A stretch of 61,710 bases of DNA, taken from the NCBI GenBank assembly GCA_014695345.1, contig JACJOC010000022.1, forward strand, positions 1 through 61,710. The letters run 5' to 3'. Shown here piece after piece: positions 45,529-53,026 of this stretch. Each line of letters starts with the position of its first letter. Position 1 is the first letter of the stretch. Both the position numbers and the translations under genes were made by a program. The notes below the pieces were generated by a model. That model was not told the origin of the DNA. It ran no database searches and worked only from the letters and a program-made list of their open reading frames with translations. Origin of the DNA: Cyanobacteria bacterium FACHB-471 (GTDB lineage Bacteria > Cyanobacteriota > Cyanobacteriia > Elainellales > Elainellaceae).

Positions 45529-45563
45529 GCACATTTTTGAGCAGTAGTATCAAAAGTTATACT

Positions 45564-45929
45564 ATGAAGAATCGCCAGTATGATTGCAACTACGGCTGTC
45601 CCGTTGATGCCACTTTGGATGTAATTGGAGGACGGTGGAAAGGAGTAATTCTATTTCACTTGTTGTCAGGTACTAAGCGATTTAATGAGTTACAGCGCTT
45701 ATCCCAAGGGTGTACTCAAAGAATGCTGACACTGCAACTACGGGAGCTAGAAGCAGACGGTGTAGTGCGTCGGAAAGTATATGCCGAAGTGCCGCCCAAA
45801 GTTGAATATTCACTCACTGAGTTGGGACAAAGCCTGGAGCCAATTGTGCTGCTGATGCGAGATTGGGGGGAGCAATACATCAATCGGCTGAATCAGCAAA
45901 AACAATTATCCAAAGATGAGTCTGCGTAG
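45564..45929 (+). CDS. HxlR-family transcriptional regulator
   Basis: This is a 121-aa winged-helix protein from the ATG at 45564; the frame opens earlier at a GTG (45501), but MKNRQYDCNYGCPVDATLDV is the family start. Family motifs are CPVDATLDVIGGRWKGVILF, RFNELQRLSQGCTQRMLTLQ and VPPKVEYSLTELGQSLEPI. Cysteines in YDCNYGCP near the N-terminus match the redox/electrophile-sensing Cys of several HxlR proteins. It likely controls the divergent reductase gene. Confidence 0.9.
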   Translation: MKNRQYDCNYGCPVDATLDVIGGRWKGVILFHLLSGTKRFNELQRLSQGCTQRMLTLQLRELEADGVVRRKVYAEVPPKVEYSLTELGQSLEPIVLLMRDWGEQYINRLNQQKQLSKDESA

Positions 45930-45954
45930 CATTGGATAAATTACACTAATCGGC

Positions 45955-46025
45955 AAGCCATAGCGTAGGGGCGGTTCGCGAACCGCCCCTACAGGAATTT
46001 GTAGTTTATACAAATGGAAATTGCT
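45955..46025. repeat. Dispersed palindromic repeat, family 1, copy B
   Basis: Contains a perfect 28-bp palindrome at 45965-45992 (core GGCGGTTCGCGAACCGCC). The 71-bp unit is 87% identical to 497-567, and two of its nine differences are compensating changes in the palindrome arms. It lies 26 nt after the HxlR gene stop and may serve as its transcript end. Confidence 0.8.
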
Positions 46026-46181
46026 CTAAACCCCGATGTTAGTAATGCAATGTGCAGCTTTCTCAAACTTCTTATGAAATAGGCATCTTGTCTGTTCAGG
46101 TCAAGCAGGCAAGATGCTTGAGTTTCTTGGCTTTTAGTTACACATCACGTCACTGGATGTCACTGAAATTGAACGACAAAG

Positions 46182-46793
46182 CTAGGAGTTGGTGGTGGGG
46201 CGATCGCCCTCCTGCTGGCAGTCTGGAACTCCTAGCGCTTCCCTCAATTGTTGTTCAGTTACACCTAACGTTTCTGCGGCAGCAGCAAAATCAGGGCGAG
46301 GTGGACGACCTGCTTGCTCGCCCTCCGCTGGTGGATTCTTGGGAATGCCCAAAGCTGCTGTCAGCTCATCTTCAGTCACACCCAATGTTGCAGCAGCAGC
46401 GGCAAAATCAGGACGGGGTCGACGGGGTGGAATTCCTAGGGCTTCCACTAAACGTTCTTCTGTCACATTCAGGCGGGTGGCTGCTCCTGGAATGTCCAAT
46501 CGTTGACGTTGCCCTGGCTCGGTAGATGAATCCGCAGAAATTCCCAAAGCTTCTCGCAGTTCGGCTTCAGAAATGCCAAGCTCAGAAGCGGCAGCGGCAA
46601 AATCAATTTGACGACGAGTCCGTCCTTCTCTCGGCTCTTGTGGGGTAGCTTGGGCGATGCGAAGCACTTCCCCCGTTGGGGTAATCGCCTCTGAAGACAC
46701 CCCCATTTCAAGTGAAGTCGCTGGATTGGCTTGGTACAGCGTTAAACCCATAGTGCCGACTAACAGTGAGGATGCAATGAGTAATCGAATCAT
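46182..46793 (-). CDS. Exported protein with four ~35-residue helical repeats
   Basis: This 203-aa protein begins with a signal peptide (MIRLLIASSLLVGTMGLTLY). After a short linker come four repeats of form D(F/I)(A/P)(A/G)AA..L.V(S/T)E..L..ALGI, beginning near residues 67, 101, 126 and 158. Examples are DFAAAAATLGVTEDELTAAL and DFAAAAETLGVTEQQLREAL. Repeats are separated by Arg/Pro-rich linkers (PPRRPRP, GRPPRP). Each repeat looks like a small helix-turn-helix bundle; no named function is known to me. The gene diverges from an OmpR-type two-component system. Its 5' end was duplicated exactly (see the repeat at 46704-46947). Confidence 0.8.
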   Translation of the reverse strand: MIRLLIASSLLVGTMGLTLYQANPATSLEMGVSSEAITPTGEVLRIAQATPQEPREGRTRRQIDFAAAASELGISEAELREALGISADSSTEPGQRQRLDIPGAATRLNVTEERLVEALGIPPRRPRPDFAAAAATLGVTEDELTAALGIPKNPPAEGEQAGRPPRPDFAAAAETLGVTEQQLREALGVPDCQQEGDRPTTNS

Positions 46794-46947
46794 GAGAAAT
46801 ACCTTTTTGGTGTGAACGTGATAGGCATTTCAAGTGAAGTCGCTGGATTGGCTTGGTACAGCGTTAAACCCATAGTGCCGACTAACAGTGAGGATGCAAT
46901 GAGTAATCGAATCATGAGAAATACCTTTTTGGTGTGAACGTGATAGG
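46704..46947. repeat. Exact 122-bp tandem duplication over the 5' end of the secreted-protein gene
   Basis: Copy 1 (46704-46825) and copy 2 (46826-46947) are identical at every base, and the match continues for 3 nt (CAT) into a third unit. Each copy holds a ribosome-binding site (AAGG), an ATG and the first 30 codons (signal peptide). Identity over a partly non-coding unit indicates a very recent event. 122 is not a multiple of three, so the copies are in different frames. Confidence 0.95.
46790..46915 (-). CDS. Duplicated signal-peptide leader ORF (41 codons)
   Basis: The distal copy of the duplication keeps its own AAGG ribosome site and ATG (46915). It encodes the same first 30 residues as the downstream protein (MIRLLIASSLLVGTMGLTLY and ten more), then 11 residues from the duplicated leader DNA (PITFTPKRYFS), then TGA. 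That TGA overlaps the ATG of the main gene as ATGA, the geometry of translational coupling. If translated, it would produce a short exported or membrane-inserted peptide and put the main gene under coupled control. It is short, so expression is not assured. Confidence 0.6.
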   Translation of the reverse strand: MIRLLIASSLLVGTMGLTLYQANPATSLEMPITFTPKRYFS

Positions 46948-47018
46948 CATATCTGAATCAATTCCTTCAGTGCCTAATTTGATTAACTCTGTTGAAGATG
47001 ACAAATGAGGGCTGACAA

Positions 47019-47038
47019 AAATTACAAAACTGTAATTT
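47019..47038. promoter_or_regulatory. Perfect dyad, candidate operator of the two-component system
   Basis: AAATTACA and TGTAATTT flank a 4-nt spacer (perfect 8-bp arms). It lies between the divergent secreted-protein gene and the response-regulator gene and touches the -35 box of the latter. It is a good candidate for binding by the adjacent OmpR-type regulator (inference). Confidence 0.5.
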
Positions 47039-47064
47039 GAACTCAAGATGGGCAACTTTATACT
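47037..47064 (+). promoter_or_regulatory. Candidate sigma70-type promoter of the two-component operon
   Basis: TTGAAC at 47037-47042 and TATACT at 47059-47064 are 16 nt apart, close to consensus. Transcription would begin near 47071, giving a leader of only about 17 nt before the ATG at 47088. The -35 box overlaps the dyad by two bases. Confidence 0.6.
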
Positions 47065-47087
47065 TGAGAAGTGGCACCGGGCATTTT

Positions 47088-47771
47088 ATGAACGTTTTGT
47101 TAGTCGAAGATGAAGTAAAAATTGCAGACTTTGTTCAAGCCGGACTCAAAGAACATGGCTTTATCGTGGACTATTGCGACAACGGCAATGAAGGATGCGA
47201 TCGCGCAATTGACCATGAATACGATGTGCTGGTGCTAGACATCATGATTCCTGGCAAGGATGGGCTGTCGATTCTCAAAAGCCTGCGCCGAGCAGGGCGA
47301 AATGTGCCCATAATCCTACTAACCGCCCGCAATGAACTCGACGATCGCCTGGAAGGATTGAACTTAGGAGCCGACGACTACATCGCCAAGCCATTTTTTG
47401 TAGAAGAACTGGTTGCCCGAATTCATGCCGTCGTACGCCGCAGCATCGGAGAACGCCAAAATTTACTCACGGTTGGGACACTGAAGCTTGATCGCATTAC
47501 TCGCGAAGTCACCTGCGATCAGCAAATTGTTGAACTCACCAGCCGCGAATTTAATCTGTTGGAATATTTGATGCGATCGCCCGGTCGCGTCTTCACCCGA
47601 ACGCAAATCTTGGAGCATGTTTGGGGCTATAACTTTAATCCCAGCACCAATGTGGTGGACGTTTGCATTCAGCGAATTCGCAAAAAAGTTGACCCAACTG
47701 GCAACCCAAGCTGGATCGAAAGTGTTCGCGGAGTCGGCTATCGGTTCCGTCAACCTGATCCTCAGTCATGA
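47088..47771 (+). CDS. OmpR/PhoB-family response regulator
   Basis: This is a 227-aa protein from the ATG at 47088 (MNVLLVEDEVKIADFVQAGL). The receiver has Asp8/Glu9 and phosphoacceptor Asp51 in VLVLDIMIPGKDG, with Lys in DDYIAKPFF. The winged-helix effector has LTSREFNLLEYLMRSPGRVF and HVWGYNFNPSTNVVDVCIQR, then GVGYRFRQP. It resembles the CusR/CopR/RppA group of regulators in length and motifs. The stop overlaps the kinase start by 4 nt (ATGA). The target could be the divergent secreted repeat protein. Confidence 0.93.
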   Translation: MNVLLVEDEVKIADFVQAGLKEHGFIVDYCDNGNEGCDRAIDHEYDVLVLDIMIPGKDGLSILKSLRRAGRNVPIILLTARNELDDRLEGLNLGADDYIAKPFFVEELVARIHAVVRRSIGERQNLLTVGTLKLDRITREVTCDQQIVELTSREFNLLEYLMRSPGRVFTRTQILEHVWGYNFNPSTNVVDVCIQRIRKKVDPTGNPSWIESVRGVGYRFRQPDPQS

Positions 47772-49261
47772 AGCGGTCATTTCGCCTACGGCTGGCGCTG
47801 CTGTTGGTGTTGCTGGCAGGCAGCGGGCTAGTTGGATTTAGCGTCGTCTCCTGGAAGCTAATTTACGATGCAAAAGTCAGCCGTTTGGATGCCAGCCTTG
47901 AAAATCAATTGAGGCGATCCGTGCGTTTGCCCGATGGCGATCGCGGTACACCAGAACGAACCCATCACCTGGGAGAAGAAGAACGCTGGCAGTTCTATGA
48001 ATCGATGCTATCCCGCGAGTTGGGCACTGGTTTAGTGGCTTTGCAGGTTACCCAGGGAAACAGTGTGCTGTACCAGTCGGTAAATTGGACAGCGGATTTG
48101 GATGCATCAGCACTATTTCGACTGTTGCCCGAACCGACTAATTTACCTGAAACAGTACCTCCCAATCAGGATAGAAGAATGAGGGGCGATCGCCCCCTGA
48201 CTGACCGATTGTCAAACTTTCCCTTTGCGACTCGATATAAAACTAGCGGAGCCTGGCGTATTGGTGCGATTCGATTTCCTCAAGCTGAGGTGGCGATCGC
48301 GGTGAGTTTGCAAAGTATCGATCAGGAAATGGTCGTTATCCGCAATATTTTTCTGATCTCAATTCCTGTAGTGTTAATTTTGGTAGCGGTAGGAGCCTGG
48401 ACGCTATCAGGTCAAGCGTTGCGTCCGATTCGCCAACTCACTGATGCAATCCAACATGTTTCCGCAAAAGGACTTGACCAGCGACTTTCCAGTCAGGCGA
48501 TCGATGTAGAATTTGTGGAATTGATCCAGGTCTTCAATCAGATGTTAGAGCGGCTGGAGCGCAGCTTTAAGCAGGCTTCTCGGTTTAGTGCCGATGCTGC
48601 CCACGAGCTAAAAACGCCACTCACGATCTTACAAGGTGAACTCGATCGCACGCTACAACAGGCTGAAGCAGGATCAGAGATGCAGCAGCGGTTGGGCAGT
48701 TTGTTTGATGAGGCGCATCGCTTAAGTGAGATTGTGCGAAAACTGCTGTTGCTTTCCCTTGCCGATGCCGGACAGATGAGCCTGTATCAAGCTGAGGTAG
48801 ATTTGTCTGCAATTCTGGTTGAGATGGTTGATGATTTGGAATTACTTGCACCCGAACTCACTGTGCAGACTGAAATTGCTGATGGTCTAAGGGTTTGGGG
48901 CGATCGCGACTTACTCATTCAGGTGCTACAAAACCTTTTGAGCAATGCCATTAAATATAACCTGCCGACTGGCTGGTTGCGGATTGATGCCAAGCAACAG
49001 TCCACAATGGTGTTAGTCACATTCAGCAATGCTTCAAAAGAGCTTTCTGCCGCTGACCGTCACCGCATCTTCGATCGCTTTCACCGTGGCGACCCGGCTC
49101 ACACCCGCAAAGTTGACGGAACCGGACTGGGACTTAGCTTAGCCAGAGAAATTGCCCGCGCTCATGGTGGCGATCTCACGCTTGATCCAGACGCACCGAA
49201 CCAAACTTCGTTTACATTAAGCTTGGCGATCGCACCGCACGTTACAGAAGTCTCATCCTAA
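47768..49261 (+). CDS. Membrane sensor histidine kinase (CusS/RppB-like)
   Basis: This 497-aa kinase has a first membrane helix at ~7-28, a periplasmic sensor domain of about 160 residues, and a second helix near 195-215 (IFLISIPVVLILVAVGAWTL). A HAMP domain and a HisKA box with His279 (FSADAAHELKTPLTIL) follow. The HATPase domain has N-box QNLLSNAIKYN, FDRFHRGDP and GTGLGLSLAREIARAHGG. The sensor domain has no recognisable ligand motif; it contains a Pro/Arg-rich polar stretch. Metal or envelope-stress sensing is typical of this kinase group but not shown here. Confidence 0.92.
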   Translation: MKRSFRLRLALLLVLLAGSGLVGFSVVSWKLIYDAKVSRLDASLENQLRRSVRLPDGDRGTPERTHHLGEEERWQFYESMLSRELGTGLVALQVTQGNSVLYQSVNWTADLDASALFRLLPEPTNLPETVPPNQDRRMRGDRPLTDRLSNFPFATRYKTSGAWRIGAIRFPQAEVAIAVSLQSIDQEMVVIRNIFLISIPVVLILVAVGAWTLSGQALRPIRQLTDAIQHVSAKGLDQRLSSQAIDVEFVELIQVFNQMLERLERSFKQASRFSADAAHELKTPLTILQGELDRTLQQAEAGSEMQQRLGSLFDEAHRLSEIVRKLLLLSLADAGQMSLYQAEVDLSAILVEMVDDLELLAPELTVQTEIADGLRVWGDRDLLIQVLQNLLSNAIKYNLPTGWLRIDAKQQSTMVLVTFSNASKELSAADRHRIFDRFHRGDPAHTRKVDGTGLGLSLAREIARAHGGDLTLDPDAPNQTSFTLSLAIAPHVTEVSS

Positions 49262-49342
49262 CTTTATCCATTCTGAGCTTGAATCTCTTGCAAAAGTGAT
49301 TGAGTAATAGGATGAGATGATAATTCTTTGGTGCGATCGCTC

Positions 49343-50686
49343 TCACCCTAAAAGGTCCAGCGTGACTGAAACCAACCCCAAGAAGGTCAAAAAACCGATC
49401 GCATCCAGAGTAGTAGTGAGTAACGGGCCACTAATCAAAGCGGGGTCAAGGTTTAACCGCTTGAGTCCCATTGGAAGGAGCGTTCCGGCAGTCGCAGCGA
49501 CAAATACATTAATCACCATGACAGAGCCTGCGATTGCACCAACCCAGCGCTCTTGGGGGGTAGACCAGATCAGAGATAGACCTGCCAAAGTGAAACCTAA
49601 GGCTAAAGCGGTTCCCAGTCCTGCCAATAGTTCTTTGCGAAGAATACGGAGGGTGTCTTTGGGAGTGACTTCGCCAATTCCTAGTCCGCGCACGGTGACG
49701 GAAAGCGCTTGAATCGCAACGTTGCCGCTGGTGTTAGAGAGGATGGGCATGATCACCGCTAGCACAGGCACAACGGAGATCACCTGCTGAAAAGGGGCGA
49801 TCGCACTTGCTGCACCAATGTATAGCCCAATGTTGCCCAAGAGCCAGGGCAAACGTTTGCGAATGGTGACTGCGGGAGGGGAGAGGGCGGCTTCGTCACC
49901 ACTCACACCTGCGAGTTTTTGGATATCTTCGGTGGCTTCTTCTTCGAGAATGTCGATGACATCGTCGATAGTGATAATGCCCACCAGGCGGTCTTCTCGG
50001 TCAACCACAGGTAGCGCTAGCAAGTCATAGCGCTTCATCAGTTGTGCCACTTCCTCTTGAGGCATGGTGGTATAGGCTTTAATGACGCGATCGCTTGCAA
50101 CATCTCGGATCAGCGCATCGGGAATGGAGAACAAAAGCTGGCGCAGCGATATCACTCGCACCAGCCGCCGCTCATCATCCGTCACGTAGGCGTAGTAGAC
50201 CGTTTCCTTATCCTGGTCTGACTGGCGAATTTTGCTCAGTGCCTCGCCTACAGTCAAACCCTGCCGCAACCGCACATATTCCGTCGTCATTGCCCGCCCG
50301 GCAGTGCCTTCTGGGTAACCGAGAATCGTGGCGGTTGCCTGTCGTTCTCCAGAACTCATTTGAGCCAACAGCCGCCGCACGATTCTAGCGGGCAGTTCGT
50401 CAAACAATTCTGCCCGGTCGTCAGGGCGCATTGCTTCGATGATTTGATGCACCTGCGCGTCTTGAAGAGAGCTAATCAGCGATTCCTGCACCTCTGGCGG
50501 CAGGTACTCAAACACCTCAGTTGCCTGGATTTTGTTGAGCAGGCGAAAGGCGATCGCTTGTCGCTCTGGGGGAAGTTCTGTAATGTAGTCGCCCACATCA
50601 ACAGCGGGCAAATAATTTAGCTCTAGCTTGAGCCGATTAAAATCTTGAATATCCAGCAGCGTATCGCGAGCGTCCTGAGTGAGCAT
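49343..50686 (-). CDS. mgtE: MgtE-family magnesium transporter
   Basis: This 447-aa channel has an N-terminal helical superhelix (residues ~20-130, EVFEYLPPEVQESLI and DRAELFDELPARIVRRLL). A tandem CBS pair follows (~130-255, with MTTEYVRLRQGLTVGEAL and LPVVDREDRLVGIITIDDVI). Five membrane helices begin near residue 285, with the pore segment AVIMPILSNTSGNVAIQALS. Cytoplasmic Mg2+ binding to the N/CBS domains gates the pore. Length and order match the family. It is monocistronic. Confidence 0.95.
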   Translation of the reverse strand: MLTQDARDTLLDIQDFNRLKLELNYLPAVDVGDYITELPPERQAIAFRLLNKIQATEVFEYLPPEVQESLISSLQDAQVHQIIEAMRPDDRAELFDELPARIVRRLLAQMSSGERQATATILGYPEGTAGRAMTTEYVRLRQGLTVGEALSKIRQSDQDKETVYYAYVTDDERRLVRVISLRQLLFSIPDALIRDVASDRVIKAYTTMPQEEVAQLMKRYDLLALPVVDREDRLVGIITIDDVIDILEEEATEDIQKLAGVSGDEAALSPPAVTIRKRLPWLLGNIGLYIGAASAIAPFQQVISVVPVLAVIMPILSNTSGNVAIQALSVTVRGLGIGEVTPKDTLRILRKELLAGLGTALALGFTLAGLSLIWSTPQERWVGAIAGSVMVINVFVAATAGTLLPMGLKRLNLDPALISGPLLTTTLDAIGFLTFLGLVSVTLDLLG

Positions 50687-50927
50687 GACACAACCTCCTA
50701 AGCCTCCCCCGCGCAGGGAGACTTAGCTCACCAGGTTAGGGGAGATGAACAATAGTACTAAGTGATGGACTTCGGTCCATAAAACTGATTAACTCGGCAT
50801 CAATGCCTAAAGAGGCATTGCTAATTTTTATGTTACTCTCTCGAATACCCAAATTGGTAGCCCTCATCCGGCAGAAGCTGTTTGTCTCTTCCTCTAGTAC
50901 TTTAAAGTAGTGGTGAATTTTAATTCG

Positions 50928-51395
50928 ATGGAGCAGCCCAAACCGGAGAAAAGCAAACTTTCGACCGTTCAGCAAGTCTCAGCGGGCGGGGTGGCATTTC
51001 GTCCTGGAGCAGCGACGGCTGAAATTGTGATTGTCTCTGTGGGAACCAAATTGCGGTGGCAGCTGCCCAAAGGAATTGTAGATTTAGGCGAAACTCCAGA
51101 AATAACGGCTTTGCGAGAAGTGCGAGAGGAAGCGGGAATTCAAACCCAGCTGATTCAGCCCATTGATGTCATTGAATACTGGTACATTGGCGATCTGGAG
51201 GGGCAGCGAGTGCGCTTTCACAAGTTCGTTCACTTCTTCCTGCTGGCTTACGAAAGTGGTGATGTCCAGGACCACGATCACGAAGTCCATGAAGCACGAT
51301 GGGTCAGCCTTGAGCAGGCGTTAGAACTTCTGGCGTTCAAAGGTGAAAAGCAAATTGTGCAGCAGGCAAGCTCGATGATTAATTTGAATGCTTGA
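50928..51395 (+). CDS. Nudix hydrolase
   Basis: This is a 155-aa protein from the ATG at 50928 (a start six codons upstream at 50910 is possible). The full Nudix box is present as GIVDLGE, seven residues, then REVREEAGI, matching GX5EX7REUXEEXGU. Before it, AGGVAFRPG and LRWQLPKG are typical. It hydrolyses a nucleoside diphosphate linked to another moiety, perhaps a diadenosine polyphosphate or polyphosphorylated compound by similarity in length. The substrate cannot be set from sequence. Its stop is 15 nt from the convergent WD40 gene. Confidence 0.87.
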   Translation: MEQPKPEKSKLSTVQQVSAGGVAFRPGAATAEIVIVSVGTKLRWQLPKGIVDLGETPEITALREVREEAGIQTQLIQPIDVIEYWYIGDLEGQRVRFHKFVHFFLLAYESGDVQDHDHEVHEARWVSLEQALELLAFKGEKQIVQQASSMINLNA

Positions 51396-51410
51396 CCTTG
51401 AGACTCTCTG

Positions 51411-52559
51411 TCAACGAGATACTTGCCACACTTTAATCGTGCCGTCGTAGTTTACACCTGCCAAGATTTCACCATTAGGGCTAAAAGTGAGAGAAGTGCT
51501 TGTTCCACCCTCTCGCACAGGTTCTTCTGCCAGTGTTTGAATCAACTCACCGGTTGTCGGATTCCACAGTTTGACTGTGCTATCCAAATCGCTAGTGGCT
51601 AAAACCTCTCCATTGGGGCTGTATTGCAGGGAGAGAACAGTTGCCGAATGTCCGGTGAGGGTGTGCAAAAGCTCACCTTCCTGACTCCACAGTTTAACGG
51701 TATTATCAGAACTGCCGCTTACCAGCGTCTCACCATCGGGACTGAAAGTGAGTGCATGAATCGGATACTCATGATCAGTTGGAAATGCGAGAATGAGTTC
51801 CCCTGTTTCCAGATTCCAGAGCTTGATAATTTTGTCTAATCCTGTAGTAGCGAGTGTTTTACCATCATCACTTAGAGCAATTCTGGAAAGCCTACCGGGA
51901 ACTTCTACAGAGCGATCGCTTCCCTCAATCACAATTGCCTCATGAGCCGCGTTAAAACTTCGTTTAACTTGCTGGCTTTCTACATCCCACACCTGCACCG
52001 TCTGATCGTCTGGATTGGCAGTAATTAACGTTTTCCCATCCTGACTCAAAATGAGTAGTTCAGTCAGATAGCCAATGTTGGGTAGGGTCTGAAGCTTGTC
52101 TCCCGTCTCCAGGTTCCAAAGCTGAATGTTGTAAGAGCGATCGCCTACCACCAAGGTTTGGCGATCAGCCCCCACCGTCACAACAGACATTTCATCAAAC
52201 AGCCCAGGTATTGTAGAAGTAAGTTCACCCGACTCCAAATTCCATATTCTCACTTCGCCGTCATACGATCCCTCCTCGTTCGGTTCGCTGCCACTCATGC
52301 CAACGCTGATCAGCGATGAACCATCTGCACTGATCGTCATAGAGCGAACATCAATCAAACGGCTATTAGAATGTCCGGGTAAGGTGTGCAGCAATTGTGC
52401 CTCTTGCCAATCCGCCACCATTACGGTAGCCACTGTGCTTTGACCACCATTTTCTCGTGCAGTTGGAATGGCAGTGCAGCTTGCGGTGGCGATCGCCATC
52501 AGACCTACTAAACCTGTGAAGAGGAGGGGCGATCGCTTAAAAATTTGTCCTATCATCAT
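51411..52559 (-). CDS. Exported WD40-repeat protein
   Basis: This 382-aa protein has an N-terminal hydrophobic segment (LLFTGLVGLMAIATASCTAI). The Cys could be lipidated, but -3 is Thr, a poor lipobox. The remainder is a seven-bladed propeller of WD40 repeats, for example LTFSPDGETLVSGSSDNTVK then LW, and LQYSPNGEVLATSDLDSTVK then LW. Repeats are spaced at about 42 residues. It probably acts as a periplasmic or surface scaffold. No enzyme domain is attached. Confidence 0.87.
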   Translation of the reverse strand: MMIGQIFKRSPLLFTGLVGLMAIATASCTAIPTARENGGQSTVATVMVADWQEAQLLHTLPGHSNSRLIDVRSMTISADGSSLISVGMSGSEPNEEGSYDGEVRIWNLESGELTSTIPGLFDEMSVVTVGADRQTLVVGDRSYNIQLWNLETGDKLQTLPNIGYLTELLILSQDGKTLITANPDDQTVQVWDVESQQVKRSFNAAHEAIVIEGSDRSVEVPGRLSRIALSDDGKTLATTGLDKIIKLWNLETGELILAFPTDHEYPIHALTFSPDGETLVSGSSDNTVKLWSQEGELLHTLTGHSATVLSLQYSPNGEVLATSDLDSTVKLWNPTTGELIQTLAEEPVREGGTSTSLTFSPNGEILAGVNYDGTIKVWQVSR

Positions 52560-52694
52560 TTCAAAGCCGGAACTCGTACTACCTTTAAAGAATCAAAGCC
52601 GAGTGTCCAGGTTTCGTGAAACAGTTTAGTGTTGTAAAACTTTTCACACTATTCTCATCTTCCCATCGCCTTTTCTTCCCGCAAAGTCATAACA

Positions 52695-52777
52695 CTAGAC
52701 CTCCTGCATGAATCACTGTTTGAAGCGTGAATGGTAGCGCGGCGGAGCCGTGCTACCATTCACGCAGGAAGTCTACT
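52695..52777. repeat. Dispersed palindromic repeat, family 2, copy B
   Basis: The stem arms within 52725-52765 are complementary except for one G-T pair. The unit matches 29868-29950 in length and order. The arm bases at the third position of GCGTGAAT and its partner differ from copy A in both arms, so the hairpin is conserved although the sequence changed. Confidence 0.75.
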
Positions 52778-52847
52778 GTTGAGCACTATTTGCTGTTAAA
52801 CGTTCAGCAGTCCCCTGCCACTCACTAATGCGAAGTGCGTCCTGCCA

Positions 52848-52940
52848 CGAAACCCCAATCCCTTGCGGAGGGGGTTTGGGGGACGAGCACGTCCCCTGCT
52901 GGGGGGTTGGGGGAACCCCCCAAGGCCGTCCCTCCAACAT
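52848..52940. repeat. G/C-run-rich repeat with hairpin and quadruplex potential
   Basis: Runs of five or six G occur at 52870-52874, 52878-52882, 52901-52906 and 52909-52913, enough for a G-quadruplex with one long loop. The dyad GGGGACG/CGTCCCC (52879-52896) and GGGGG...CCCCCC pairs compete with it. It is non-coding and probably a dispersed element (inference). Confidence 0.5.
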
Positions 52941-52974
52941 GGAAGAAACTTCGGCTTAAGAACCAAGTAAAAAC

Positions 52975-53015
52975 AAAAAAAGGGAGGCAGGGCTTTACCC
53001 TGCCTCCCTTTTTTT
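52975..53015 (-). terminator. Strong bidirectional-type terminator
   Basis: AAAAAAAGGGAGGCAGGG and its exact complement flank a 5-nt loop, so seven T residues follow the stem on either strand. It lies 12 nt past the stop of the Bax-inhibitor gene ending at 53027. Confidence 0.9.
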
Positions 53016-53026
53016 ACCCCGCATGG

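Larger units (their letters stand above)
52560..53026. other. Gene-free gap with repeats and a terminator
   Basis: Beyond the two repeats (52695-52777 and 52848-52940) and the terminator (52975-53015) I see no gene. The WD40 gene promoter should lie near 52560-52680. Confidence 0.5.

Noticed and set aside
46052-46525. Plus-strand frames over the secreted repeat protein
   Set aside because: They are mirror frames of the Ala/Leu-rich repeats on the minus strand, with no start context or homology.
51411-52559. Calling the WD40 protein a lipoprotein
   Set aside because: The residue at -3 of the candidate cysteine is Thr, outside the usual Leu/Val/Ile set. An ordinary signal or membrane anchor is equally likely.
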